A stretch of 7,986 bases of DNA from an uncultured Eubacterium sp. (GCA_948560485.1 CAOXUF010000052.1:3074-11059), one strand, 5' to 3'; shown: positions 1 to 7,222, counted from the first letter of the stretch. Program-made: numbers and translations. Notes: a model not told the origin generated them from the sequence alone.

Positions 1-1040
1 TATGTAGTTGTAACAATACCTGCATCATATGTAAATGATGTCTTTGTATCTGTAATAAAGTTATATGCATAAGGTGCATATTCTTCTGCAATTGCTTTTG
101 CATCTGCATCTTTCTGACCTGTTGTTTCACAAAGCCATGCAATTGACATATATGCTTTATCTTCACTTGCAAAAGTAACTGTTAAATCCCCCATTTTATT
201 ATCAGCATATTTTGCTGTTGCATCTGCCTGTGTTACCGTTGCACCTTCCGGAAGATATATTCCATAGTAATCATAATCACCATACCCTGTCAATTGGTCT
301 GCATTATCAAAAACCCTTATAATAAGCATAGTAGAATCTGCAATAGATGTACCATTATACCCTACTATAGCACTAGGAAGATTTCTTGCCGGTCTCTGCA
401 CTGTAAGTCTCGTGCTTCCCTTTAACTGAAAATATCCAAACGGGCTGCCTTGAACTATAGTTGTTTTCATATATTGTGATGAGTCCGACGGATTCTCCAT
501 AACAACGTCTGTAGACCACTCATCTGACTTATCTACTTTTGTATTTGTAAAGGAATAATCTGTTCCCACAACAAAATCTGACATTGTCCCCAGATTGTTC
601 ATAGACATCATTACCGTCTGTGTCCATGTCTGCTTATCAATCAATGTGGAGGGTTTTGCTAAAAGCATACCGTCTGCAGTTCCACAATATGCCATAGGTA
701 TTGCATAAACACATTCACCAAAAGGTGATGTGCTATAATTCCATAACATAGACGTAGAAAATCCACCGATGTCTATAGCACCATTATTTGCATCATAATT
801 TTCGGTAGTAAATCTGTATGTTCCCTGATTAGCCCTTGTTGGCAGTTTATCCAACAGCATCTTATTTGTTTGTACAACGTCCTTCTCTCCATCCCAGTAA
901 GACCATGTGCCTGTAACCTCTGTTGCAAGGCTTCCAAGCTGTTCCGCTTTCACTTCAGTAGGCTGTCCCATCTCTACCGGAACAGTGACTAATGACAAAG
1001 CTAAGGCAATGGTCAAAGCCTTTCTCCATAATCCTCTCAT
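1..1040 (-). CDS. Secreted GH81-like endo-beta-1,3-glucanase, N-terminal part (runs off the left edge)
   Basis: I translated the minus strand from 1040; the frame stays open to base 1 (346 full codons), so the gene is partial at its 3' end. Residues 1-32 are a Sec signal peptide: basic MRGLWRK, a hydrophobic core, and a likely cleavage after VKA before EQ. The rest resembles the N-terminal beta-sandwich of glycoside hydrolase family 81: LPT near residue 66, Y-x-x-P near 112, the family-like TTIVQGSPFGYF at 193-204, a Tyr/Asp-rich YYGIYLPEGAT near 258-268, and YNFITDTKTSFTYD at 326-339. GH81 enzymes cut beta-1,3-glucans such as callose, laminarin or fungal wall glucan. Their catalytic (alpha/alpha)6 domain follows this region and is not in the window, so activity cannot be judged. 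ATGs lie at 1043 and 1040; I chose 1040 because it sits 7 bases from AGGAGG, against 4 for the other. The family call rests on remembered motifs, not on an alignment. Confidence 0.72.
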   Translation of the reverse strand, partial: MRGLWRKALTIALALSLVTVPVEMGQPTEVKAEQLGSLATEVTGTWSYWDGEKDVVQTNKMLLDKLPTRANQGTYRFTTENYDANNGAIDIGGFSTSMLWNYSTSPFGECVYAIPMAYCGTADGMLLAKPSTLIDKQTWTQTVMMSMNNLGTMSDFVVGTDYSFTNTKVDKSDEWSTDVVMENPSDSSQYMKTTIVQGSPFGYFQLKGSTRLTVQRPARNLPSAIVGYNGTSIADSTMLIIRVFDNADQLTGYGDYDYYGIYLPEGATVTQADATAKYADNKMGDLTVTFASEDKAYMSIAWLCETTGQKDADAKAIAEEYAPYAYNFITDTKTSFTYDAGIVTTT

Positions 1041-1047
1041 CATTTAA

Positions 1048-1053
1048 CCTCCT
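1048..1053 (-). promoter_or_regulatory. Strong ribosome binding site of the GH81-like gene
   Basis: The minus strand reads AGGAGG, a full match to the anti-Shine-Dalgarno sequence. It is 7 bases from the ATG at 1040 and only 4 bases from the ATG at 1043, which favours the second ATG as the start. Confidence 0.8.
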
Positions 1054-1100
1054 ACGATATTCATTTGTTTGTAATCCGTCCGAAATTTTTCATTATTTTG

Positions 1101-1127
1101 ATTATAACATATGTTTTTTTATTACAA
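1101..1127 (-). promoter_or_regulatory. Extended -10 sigma-A promoter of the GH81-like gene
   Basis: On the minus strand a perfect TATAAT (1106-1101) is preceded by TG plus one base (TG at 1109-1108), which is a consensus extended -10. A TTGTAA hexamer (1127-1122) could act as -35, but its spacer is only 15 bases, so the extended -10 probably carries most of the recognition. Transcription would begin near 1094 and leave a 5' leader of about 50 bases. The promoter lies downstream of the terminator at 1181-1220, so this gene appears to be its own transcription unit. Confidence 0.7.
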
Positions 1128-1180
1128 CATTCTCATTTTTTATAATAGTGCATTTTTTATATATTTTAAAACCTGTAATA

Positions 1181-1220
1181 TAAAAACCGGTGGAAACCAT
1201 ATGATTTCTACCGGTTTTTA
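1181..1220 (-). terminator. Intrinsic terminator after the TVP38/VTT gene
   Basis: TAAAAACCGGT (1181-1191) pairs perfectly with ACCGGTTTTTA (1210-1220). The stem continues through a G-T pair and GAAA/TTTC to about 16 bp, closed by an 8-base loop (1197-1204). It begins 11 bases after the stop codon of the VTT gene. Read on the minus strand, the descending arm ends in a run of T, as needed for termination. The arm also ends in T on the plus strand, so the hairpin is bidirectional in form, but no plus-strand gene needs it. Confidence 0.85.
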
Positions 1221-1231
1221 CATTGTATTAC

Positions 1232-1957
1232 TCATCCCTCTTTTTTATTATGATAATTACATAGTATTTTATATCCAATCGTGCCAACAGCACTCACAAC
1301 CACAATTACTACAAGTACAATTAACGCCGCCAAGTATTGGCCCTTTCCTAATGCCTGACCTCCCATAGCCGAAACAATAATAGCCGGAATTCTTGCCACA
1401 GTAGATATTACCAGCCATCTTGATAACTTAATATTGGTAAAACCCATAAAATACGAAATCAGGTCTTTTGGCATTCCCGGAATCAAAAATATCACAAAAG
1501 CAAGAACATCACGCTTTTTTTCATTTTGTAAGAACTTTAGATTCTGTATCTTCTCTATTGGGAAAAATGCCTCAACAAACTTGATGCCAAATGCTTTTAC
1601 AAACCAGAAAACAATTGCACATCCTATAATAGAGCCAAGAGTACAAAGAATTGTTGCTTCAACTGTTCCAAATGCATATCCTGCTCCAATCTCCATCGCA
1701 CCACCTGGAATGATAGCAACGACAATCTGCAATACCATAGCACTGATGCATACCAGCCATCCCCACATTCCAAATCCGGCTACCCAATTCTGAAACATTT
1801 CCGGTTCTTTAAAAAACTTAATAAATGGAAAAGCAATGGCTGCTGATAATATAAAAAATATTAGCAGACCCAAAATACTTACAATTCTTCTCTTACGTTT
1901 TGCTGCCAGTTCATCCTTCGATTCAATTTTTTCCATTTTCTGATTGTAATTTGTCAT
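1232..1957 (-). CDS. TVP38/TMEM64-family (VTT domain, DedA superfamily) membrane protein
   Basis: The 241-residue length is usual for the family. A short charged cytoplasmic N-terminus (rich in K, R and E up to residue 24) leads into a first membrane helix at about 25-46. The VTT core follows: AIIPGGAMEIGAGYAFG at 81-97, a small-residue helix GSIIGCAIVFWFVKAFG at 108-124, then FLIPGMPKDLISYFMGF at 147-163 and the conserved Arg in STVARIPA at 175-182, ending with GG at 199-200 and a last helix at about 209-232. The two Pro-Gly re-entrant loops and the Arg are typical of VTT proteins. Members of this superfamily move lipids across membranes; in bacteria some DedA proteins flip undecaprenyl phosphate. 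Placement beside uppP fits such a role but does not prove it. The start at 1957 has AGGGG (1965-1961) only 3 bases away, which is close; the next Met (codon 8) has no better site. Confidence 0.88.
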   Translation of the reverse strand: MTNYNQKMEKIESKDELAAKRKRRIVSILGLLIFFILSAAIAFPFIKFFKEPEMFQNWVAGFGMWGWLVCISAMVLQIVVAIIPGGAMEIGAGYAFGTVEATILCTLGSIIGCAIVFWFVKAFGIKFVEAFFPIEKIQNLKFLQNEKKRDVLAFVIFLIPGMPKDLISYFMGFTNIKLSRWLVISTVARIPAIIVSAMGGQALGKGQYLAALIVLVVIVVVSAVGTIGYKILCNYHNKKEG

Positions 1958-2040
1958 AAACCCCTACTTTCCTATACAGTTTATTTTCTCCTCTGCACCT
2001 TAATATATTCAATGACTTCATATTATTGTGAACTTTTTAC

Positions 2041-2069
2041 AGTATAGCATACGAAAACATATCTGTGGT
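2041..2069 (-). promoter_or_regulatory. Probable extended -10 promoter of the TVP38/VTT gene
   Basis: On the minus strand TATACT (2046-2041) is preceded by TG plus one base (TG at 2049-2048), an extended -10 differing from consensus at one position. With a 17-base spacer the -35 position (2069-2064) reads ACCACA, a poor match, so help from an activator is plausible. Transcription would begin near 2034 and give a leader of about 75 bases before the ATG at 1957. This suggests the VTT gene can be transcribed independently of uppP. Confidence 0.5.
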
Positions 2070-2083
2070 AAAATCCCCCGATT

Positions 2084-2112
2084 ATTTAAGAAATCTTAAA
2101 TAAAACTTAAAT
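2084..2112 (-). promoter_or_regulatory. TTTAAG direct repeat with 11-bp period, candidate response-regulator box
   Basis: The minus strand carries TTTAAG (2111-2106), five bases, then TTTAAG again (2100-2095). This is two half-sites one helical turn apart on the same DNA face. A third, inverted copy (CTTAAAT, 2090-2084) makes a 7-bp inverted repeat with the second. The TTTAAG-N5-TTTAAG pattern is the one known for the OmpR-family regulator CiaR of streptococci. Here it is centred about 60 bases upstream of the predicted start point of the VTT gene, a usual activator position. AT-rich DNA makes chance matches easier, and the actual regulator is unknown. Confidence 0.4.
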
Positions 2113-2147
2113 ATATGTTCATAATTTCATAAATCTGAAACACTATT

Positions 2148-2990
2148 TTATAAAAAATAAATTAATACCAGTATTCCAAGTACAATACGATACCACCCAA
2201 AAATCTGAAAATCATGTTTTTTAATATACCCCATTAAGAACTTGATAACTACAACAGACACAACAAAAGCTACAATCATACTTAAAATCAGAATAAACGC
2301 CTCTTCTCCTGTCATTGCGAACCCCATTTTTACCATCTTTAATGCACTCATTCCAAACATTACGGGTACTGCCAGGAAAAATGTAAACTCTGCTGCTGCA
2401 ACACGTGACACTCCAATGAGCAATGCACCAATTATAGTTGCACCCGATCTGGAAGTTCCCGGTATAATGGATAAGACCTGAAACAATCCAATCATAAATG
2501 CGGTCTGATATGTAATATCCGCAAGTCCCGAAACCTTTGGTGTTCTAGTCTTGTTCCATCTTTCGATAAGAATAAAAGCAACACCATAAAATATTAATGT
2601 AATAGCAATCACAATTGGTGTATGTAAATGTTCTTCAATAAAATCGTCAAAAGCTATCGTTACTACAGCACCAGGAATACATGCTACCACTACCTTAAAC
2701 CATAATGACCAGACATCTTTTCTCAGAACACTTCCAACTGTATTGATTCCATCATTTGTAGACTTCTTTTTAAAAGGCCACATCTTACCCCAGAATAATA
2801 CGACCACTGCCAGAATTGCTCCTAACTGTATCACAAAGAAAAACATCTCTTTAAAACTTTCGTCTGCATTCAACTTAATAAACTCATCTACCAACAACAT
2901 ATGTCCTGTACTGCTGATTGGCAGCCATTCTGTAATTCCTTCTACAATTCCAAGAAAGATTACTTTTAAAATTTCCACTAATTCTAACAT
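2148..2990 (-). CDS. uppP: Undecaprenyl-diphosphatase UppP (BacA family)
   Basis: This integral membrane enzyme removes a phosphate from undecaprenyl diphosphate at the outer face of the membrane. That recycles the lipid carrier for peptidoglycan and other wall polymers and gives intrinsic bacitracin tolerance. The 280-residue length is close to the family norm of about 270. The first signature spans residues 17-30 (EGITEWLPISSTGH), containing the catalytic Glu17 and Glu21, Ser27 and His30. The second is IIPGTSRSGAT at 175-185, with Arg181 matching the essential Arg of the E. coli enzyme. Hydrophobic segments fill the rest, with polar loops near 71-95 and 142-158. All known key residues are present, so it should be active. 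The start at 2990 is supported by AGAGGA (3003-2998), 7 bases upstream. It follows the RND gene by 112 bases on the same strand and precedes the VTT gene. Confidence 0.96.
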   Translation of the reverse strand: MLELVEILKVIFLGIVEGITEWLPISSTGHMLLVDEFIKLNADESFKEMFFFVIQLGAILAVVVLFWGKMWPFKKKSTNDGINTVGSVLRKDVWSLWFKVVVACIPGAVVTIAFDDFIEEHLHTPIVIAITLIFYGVAFILIERWNKTRTPKVSGLADITYQTAFMIGLFQVLSIIPGTSRSGATIIGALLIGVSRVAAAEFTFFLAVPVMFGMSALKMVKMGFAMTGEEAFILILSMIVAFVVSVVVIKFLMGYIKKHDFQIFGWYRIVLGILVLIYFL

Positions 2991-3013
2991 CCTTTTATCC
3001 TCTCTTTTTTATC

Positions 3014-3027
3014 ATATCCTCGGATAT
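3014..3027. repeat. Perfect 6-bp-arm palindrome in the uppP leader
   Basis: ATATCC and GGATAT flank two bases (TC), giving a 14-bp palindrome that lies 24 bases upstream of the uppP start codon. It could be an operator or a short hairpin near the ribosome binding site. There is no T-run after it on either strand that would make it a terminator. A weaker inverted repeat (TAACAT/ATGTTA) lies nearby at 3046-3060. No clear sigma-A promoter for uppP is visible in the 112 bases after the RND gene, so read-through from the RND gene is possible. Confidence 0.35.
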
Positions 3028-3102
3028 TTCCCGCAGTTTATTTTATAACATTCTATGTTACTTTTCCATAACTTATTTCAAGGAAACGATAAATCCATTT
3101 TC

Positions 3103-6100
3103 CTATTTTTCTTTCTTCTGTATTTCTATCTGCATCAGGGCCATCAATTCTGCCGCCTCGTCCGGTACTTCATCCAGATTATCTGAACCTACATCAATTT
3201 CTTTTGGCTGTCTTCGATATAATACATCATAAAGCACCGGTACGATAAACAATGTCATAAACGTAGCATAAAGTAAACCAAAACTTACTACAATCGCCAT
3301 ACTTTTCTGCATCGCATTTCCTGCATCCTGAGAAAATACCATAACGCTCATAGAGAGGATTGTTGTAATAGCAGTCATCAATATCGGTCGCATACGGGTC
3401 TTCCCTGTAGCTACCAATGCCGTCCGTTTCTCTACTCCCTGAATTCTTAATTTATTGACATAGTCCACAAACACAATTCCATTGTTCACGACAGTTCCCA
3501 TAAGTATCATGAATCCCATCAATGCCATAGCCGAAATCTGCTGTCCAAATATCATCAGTCCTATCATACCACCGGTAAATGCCAATGGTATGGTAAAAAT
3601 AATAATAAACGGCGATAATAAACTTTGAAACTGTGCAACCATAACAAGATAAACTAATAAGAATCCTAATAATAATGCAAGCACCAACTGGGTTATCATT
3701 TCCATAACCTGCTCAGACTCACCCTGAATTTCTGCAGTATATCCCTCTGAAATCTTATAATTCTCTAACTTTTCCTCTAATTCTCTTGATAAGAGTGTAG
3801 CATTATATCCGTCTTTTACTTCTGCCGTTACAGAAATATAGTCTCTTTGATTTTCTCTTCTAATTTCTTTTAATGCATCCTGTTTTGTAACTTCTGCAAA
3901 TTTAGATAACTTATATTTTTTTGTAATGTCCTTTCCTTCACTGTCTTTTGTTGTTGCCTTAATTGTAGTATTTAGCAGATTGTCATAATCCGGTTTATTA
4001 TTCTCGTTTACTATCTTTACCTCATACTCCTTATTATCGGATGTAATTGATATAGAAGTCTTATCTGTAGTAATTTTTTCTGACATCTGCTGATAAATGC
4101 CTGCAACGGTCAATCCATATTCTGCTGCCTTATTTCTATCAATTGTTAAATGAAGCTGTTTTGTATCATCTCCAATTCCATTATCTGTGTTTTCTGTTCC
4201 TTTGATGTCTGCCAACATTTTTATAACATCTTTGCTAATAGAAATGAGTTTCTGCTGGTTTTCTCCATAAATACGCACTTCCAGTCCCTGACTCATCATT
4301 CCATTCATGCCTCCAAGTGCTGATGAAGACACATTTAGCTCTTCGCATGGAATATCTTTTGCTTTCTTCTCTATATTTTTTATAATCCGCTGATACTCAT
4401 TTGTTGTTGATATGTCATCATCTGCAATCACCTGAAATGTAAAACGGCTGTAATTATCAGCAGAACCACCTGTTAAACCTGTAGCAGCTCCTGCATTTCC
4501 ATCCATGGCACCAACTTTTTTCACACCATCTACTTTCATAATGGCATTCATAACTTTATCAGCAGTCTCATATGCTGTATCTTTATCGGTATCTTCATCC
4601 ATAACGAGACTGACTGAAATATAATTGCTTACCATATCGTCCATCATAACCAGTCCTGTACGAAATACCTGTACAACACATAAAACAAATAATACAATTG
4701 CAAGTACAATAGGTATTAACTTATGGTGGAGACATTTTTCCAATGTTCTTCCATATATTTGCTGAACTTTATCAAACCACTTATGTTTTTTTGTTTTCGT
4801 ATTTTTTAAGATAGATGCCCCTATCGTCGGCACTACTGTTAAAGCCACAATCAAAGATGCCACCAACGCATACGTCATCGTAAAAGCAAAAGGAATCAAC
4901 ATATCGCTGACAGTTCCCTTTACATAAACCATTGGCAAAAATACACACACTGTAGTAAGTGTTGATGCAACAATTGGCCCTGCTACCTGTTTTGCTCCCT
5001 GTACAGCCGCCCGCGGCGCTGATATTCCTAAGTTTCTTAATCTGTAGATATTCTCCATAACAACAATTGAATTGTCTACCAGCATACCAATTCCAAGACA
5101 TAAACCTGCCAATGACATTACATTTAAATTAATTCCTGTAAAATACATGATAATAACGGCAAAAAGTACACTAAACGGTATACTGAACGCTACGATTAAT
5201 GTCGGCTTTACATCTTTTAAAAACAATGCAAGTACTAGAATTGCGAGAAGTGCACCTAGTAATATACTCTGCAGTACTGCTTTTACAATAATATTAATGT
5301 ACTCACTCTGGTCCATTAACGCAGTACATGAAAGACCATCATATTTATTTTCTAATTCCTCAAAAGCCTCAGATATATTATCTGCCACTGCACTTGTATT
5401 TGCTGTACTGGATTTATAAATAGCAAGAAGAACAGCCGGATTTCCATCAATCTTTGAATAACTCTCTCCTGCATTATCTACTATAGTTACGTCTGCTACA
5501 TCAGACAGCCTGATTTTTCCTATACCGGGCAGTTTCGTCAACACCATAGAAGATAACTGCTTTTTACTTGTATAATTATCTCCTACATCTACCAGCCACT
5601 GATTATCTTCTTTATCGTCAATATAACCTGCCGGCATAGCAAAATTTTGTGCATATATGAGTTGAGATAAAGTCTCGAGAGAAAGTAATGTGTCAATATT
5701 GGCACTTTCTATCGCTGCCTGCCTTGAGTCCTTTAATTTGTCCTTCGCATCTTTTAATTCTTTTCTGGAAGAATCTAAGCCGGACTTAGCAGATGCCATC
5801 TGTGCCTGCCCTGCTCCAAATCCTGCTGCTGCAGAATACCCACCGGATATTGCATCTGACTGTGTTTTATCCATACCTTCCATCTGTTTCTCAATCTGCT
5901 CTACCACGGCTTTTGCTGCAGCAATTTTCGTTTTCAGATTTGCCAGTTCTGTGTCTATCTGTGGAAGTCTGACTTTCACAACATCATACATCTGCTTCAG
6001 CCTATCGTATGACAATTCTTTTACTTGATCTCCATACCCTAGTTTTTTTATCCATGATGCAAATTCGTTGAAAGACTTTTTATTCTTGACCGCCGCTTCT

Positions 6101-7056
6101 ACACTGTCCGGAACAGTGACTCCTGCTGCCTGTGCTGCTTTTTCTAACTGACTGTGGAAGGTCTGAAACATTTTATCTGCTTTTTGATATGTATCTTCCA
6201 GTTTTGCATCTTTATATGCCTTCTGTTCTGCTTTCAAGGCACTTTCACTTGCTCTCAGACTGTTTAGATTTGCCTGATACGCTGCCTTTGTTGCCTGAGC
6301 TTCTGCCAGTTTCACCTGTGCCTGTGCCAGTTTCTTATTTGTATCATTCTGCTTAGAATCCAGTTTTTCTTTTTGACGCTCTAACTGGCTTTCCCCTTCT
6401 TTTATTTTCTGTTCAGCTTTTTCTATTTCTTCACTGGCATCTGCTAGTTTATCATTCGTCTTTCCTAAAATTTTATCATTAATTTTATCTATTTTTTTCT
6501 TATTTAATTTTACTTCAATAGAATCTGTTGTTAATCCCATGGTAGTGATACTTGCCACACCTTCCTGCCTCTCCAGATAAGGATTTAGTGTCTTTGTAGT
6601 AAAATCAGATAATTCCTTGATATCTTTTCCTTTATAATCTATTCCGGCATACATGGTAGCCATCATATCCATACTGACTTCCATTAAATTCGGAGTTCCA
6701 CATTCCTCCGGCAGATTGACTGTATTAATAACTTTCGACACTCTGACCAGTGCTGAATCCATGTCTGTATCATCAGCAAACTCTATCATAACCATGCTAT
6801 AATTATTTGCAGAACTGCTGATAATATTTTCCACTCCATTTACTGTGCCTAAAGCACTTTCCAGCGGCTTTGTCACATCATTTTCCACCTTAGTCGGTGA
6901 TGCTCCCGGTTCTGTGGTAATAACCATCATATATGGAATTTCCATATCCGGCATCAAATCAGTATTCATGTTGCCAAGACTTACACCTCCGATGATTAAT
7001 ATAATAATTACCGCCACGACTACAAAAAATGGTTTTTTTACAAAAAATTTTGTCAT
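3103..7056 (-). CDS. RND-family (HAE1/AcrB-like) efflux permease with large coiled-coil insert in the porter domain
   Basis: The 1317 residues compare with about 1050 in AcrB-type pumps. Order: TM1 at 8-28; first porter half 30-190; an inserted helical region at about 195-452; return to porter sequence (LSLETLSQLIYAQNFAMPAG, 458-477); TM2-TM6 at about 589-748; TM7 at 780-800; second porter half 801-1115; TM8-TM12 at about 1118-1278; acidic tail. The TM4 motif GMLVDNSIVVMEN (657-669) keeps one of the two AcrB relay aspartates (Asp661) and has Asn662 in place of the second. In TM10, GTVVNNGIVFVDY (1187-1199) has Asn1191 where AcrB has its relay Lys. The insert has heptad-rich arms at about 204-285 and 364-452 joined by a globular helical part. 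Substrate is unknown; export of drugs, lipids or surfactant-like compounds driven by ion motive force is the family expectation. No adaptor or outer-membrane channel gene is present. The start at 7056 has AAAGGA (7073-7068), 11 bases upstream, slightly far. Confidence 0.93.
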   Translation of the reverse strand: MTKFFVKKPFFVVVAVIIILIIGGVSLGNMNTDLMPDMEIPYMMVITTEPGASPTKVENDVTKPLESALGTVNGVENIISSSANNYSMVMIEFADDTDMDSALVRVSKVINTVNLPEECGTPNLMEVSMDMMATMYAGIDYKGKDIKELSDFTTKTLNPYLERQEGVASITTMGLTTDSIEVKLNKKKIDKINDKILGKTNDKLADASEEIEKAEQKIKEGESQLERQKEKLDSKQNDTNKKLAQAQVKLAEAQATKAAYQANLNSLRASESALKAEQKAYKDAKLEDTYQKADKMFQTFHSQLEKAAQAAGVTVPDSVEAAVKNKKSFNEFASWIKKLGYGDQVKELSYDRLKQMYDVVKVRLPQIDTELANLKTKIAAAKAVVEQIEKQMEGMDKTQSDAISGGYSAAAGFGAGQAQMASAKSGLDSSRKELKDAKDKLKDSRQAAIESANIDTLLSLETLSQLIYAQNFAMPAGYIDDKEDNQWLVDVGDNYTSKKQLSSMVLTKLPGIGKIRLSDVADVTIVDNAGESYSKIDGNPAVLLAIYKSSTANTSAVADNISEAFEELENKYDGLSCTALMDQSEYINIIVKAVLQSILLGALLAILVLALFLKDVKPTLIVAFSIPFSVLFAVIIMYFTGINLNVMSLAGLCLGIGMLVDNSIVVMENIYRLRNLGISAPRAAVQGAKQVAGPIVASTLTTVCVFLPMVYVKGTVSDMLIPFAFTMTYALVASLIVALTVVPTIGASILKNTKTKKHKWFDKVQQIYGRTLEKCLHHKLIPIVLAIVLFVLCVVQVFRTGLVMMDDMVSNYISVSLVMDEDTDKDTAYETADKVMNAIMKVDGVKKVGAMDGNAGAATGLTGGSADNYSRFTFQVIADDDISTTNEYQRIIKNIEKKAKDIPCEELNVSSSALGGMNGMMSQGLEVRIYGENQQKLISISKDVIKMLADIKGTENTDNGIGDDTKQLHLTIDRNKAAEYGLTVAGIYQQMSEKITTDKTSISITSDNKEYEVKIVNENNKPDYDNLLNTTIKATTKDSEGKDITKKYKLSKFAEVTKQDALKEIRRENQRDYISVTAEVKDGYNATLLSRELEEKLENYKISEGYTAEIQGESEQVMEMITQLVLALLLGFLLVYLVMVAQFQSLLSPFIIIFTIPLAFTGGMIGLMIFGQQISAMALMGFMILMGTVVNNGIVFVDYVNKLRIQGVEKRTALVATGKTRMRPILMTAITTILSMSVMVFSQDAGNAMQKSMAIVVSFGLLYATFMTLFIVPVLYDVLYRRQPKEIDVGSDNLDEVPDEAAELMALMQIEIQKKEK

Positions 7057-7067
7057 TAACTATTCAG

Positions 7068-7073
7068 TCCTTT
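7068..7073 (-). promoter_or_regulatory. Ribosome binding site of the RND gene
   Basis: The minus strand reads AAAGGA, 11 bases before the ATG at 7056. The spacing is a little longer than ideal, but no in-frame start codon closer to it is visible and the protein begins with the typical RND opening (MTKFFVKKPFF), so the start is sound. Confidence 0.6.
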
Positions 7074-7137
7074 CTACTCTTGCAGCAATGTCTAATATAT
7101 GCTGATTTATTTCTATATAAGAATCCCTTTTCACAAT

Positions 7138-7167
7138 ATACCCTGTCTATTTTAAAAGACAGGGTAT
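7138..7167. repeat. 11-bp-stem hairpin upstream of the RND gene
   Basis: ATACCCTGTCT (7138-7148) pairs perfectly with AGACAGGGTAT (7157-7167) around an 8-base AT loop. It lies 81 bases upstream of the RND start codon. Neither strand has a proper T-run after the stem, so it is a poor intrinsic terminator. It may be an operator palindrome for a local regulator or a leader hairpin in the RND mRNA. A TATGAT hexamer on the minus strand (7182-7177) could be a -10 just upstream of it, but I see no matching -35. The remainder of 7057-7222 is AT-rich and shows nothing else I can support. Confidence 0.55.
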
Positions 7168-7222
7168 TATTAATCAATCATAAATATTTATTTTTGCAAA
7201 ACTTTTACATTTTATTAATATT

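Noticed and set aside
992..1368. Two short plus-strand open frames (992-1183 and 1111-1368)
   Set aside because: They run through the promoter and terminator between two minus-strand genes, overlap both genes in antisense, and encode low-complexity Phe/Ile-rich peptides expected from AT-rich DNA.
2084..2101. The TTTAAG inverted repeat as the uppP terminator
   Set aside because: The 7-bp stem is entirely A/T apart from one G-C pair and has no T-run after it on the minus strand; the direct-repeat reading fits better.
4781..5101. A 106-codon minus-strand open frame inside the RND gene
   Set aside because: It lies wholly within the RND coding region in another frame, has no ribosome binding site, and the RND frame encodes clear conserved motifs (GMLVDN, membrane helices) over the same bases.
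5690..6356. Plus-strand open frames opposite the RND coiled-coil region
   Set aside because: They are antisense shadows of the Ala/Lys/Glu-rich coiled coil, whose codon bias removes stops on the other strand; there is no supporting signal.
7138..7167. The hairpin as an intrinsic terminator
   Set aside because: The stem is good but there is no U-tract on either strand, and no gene ends just before it.
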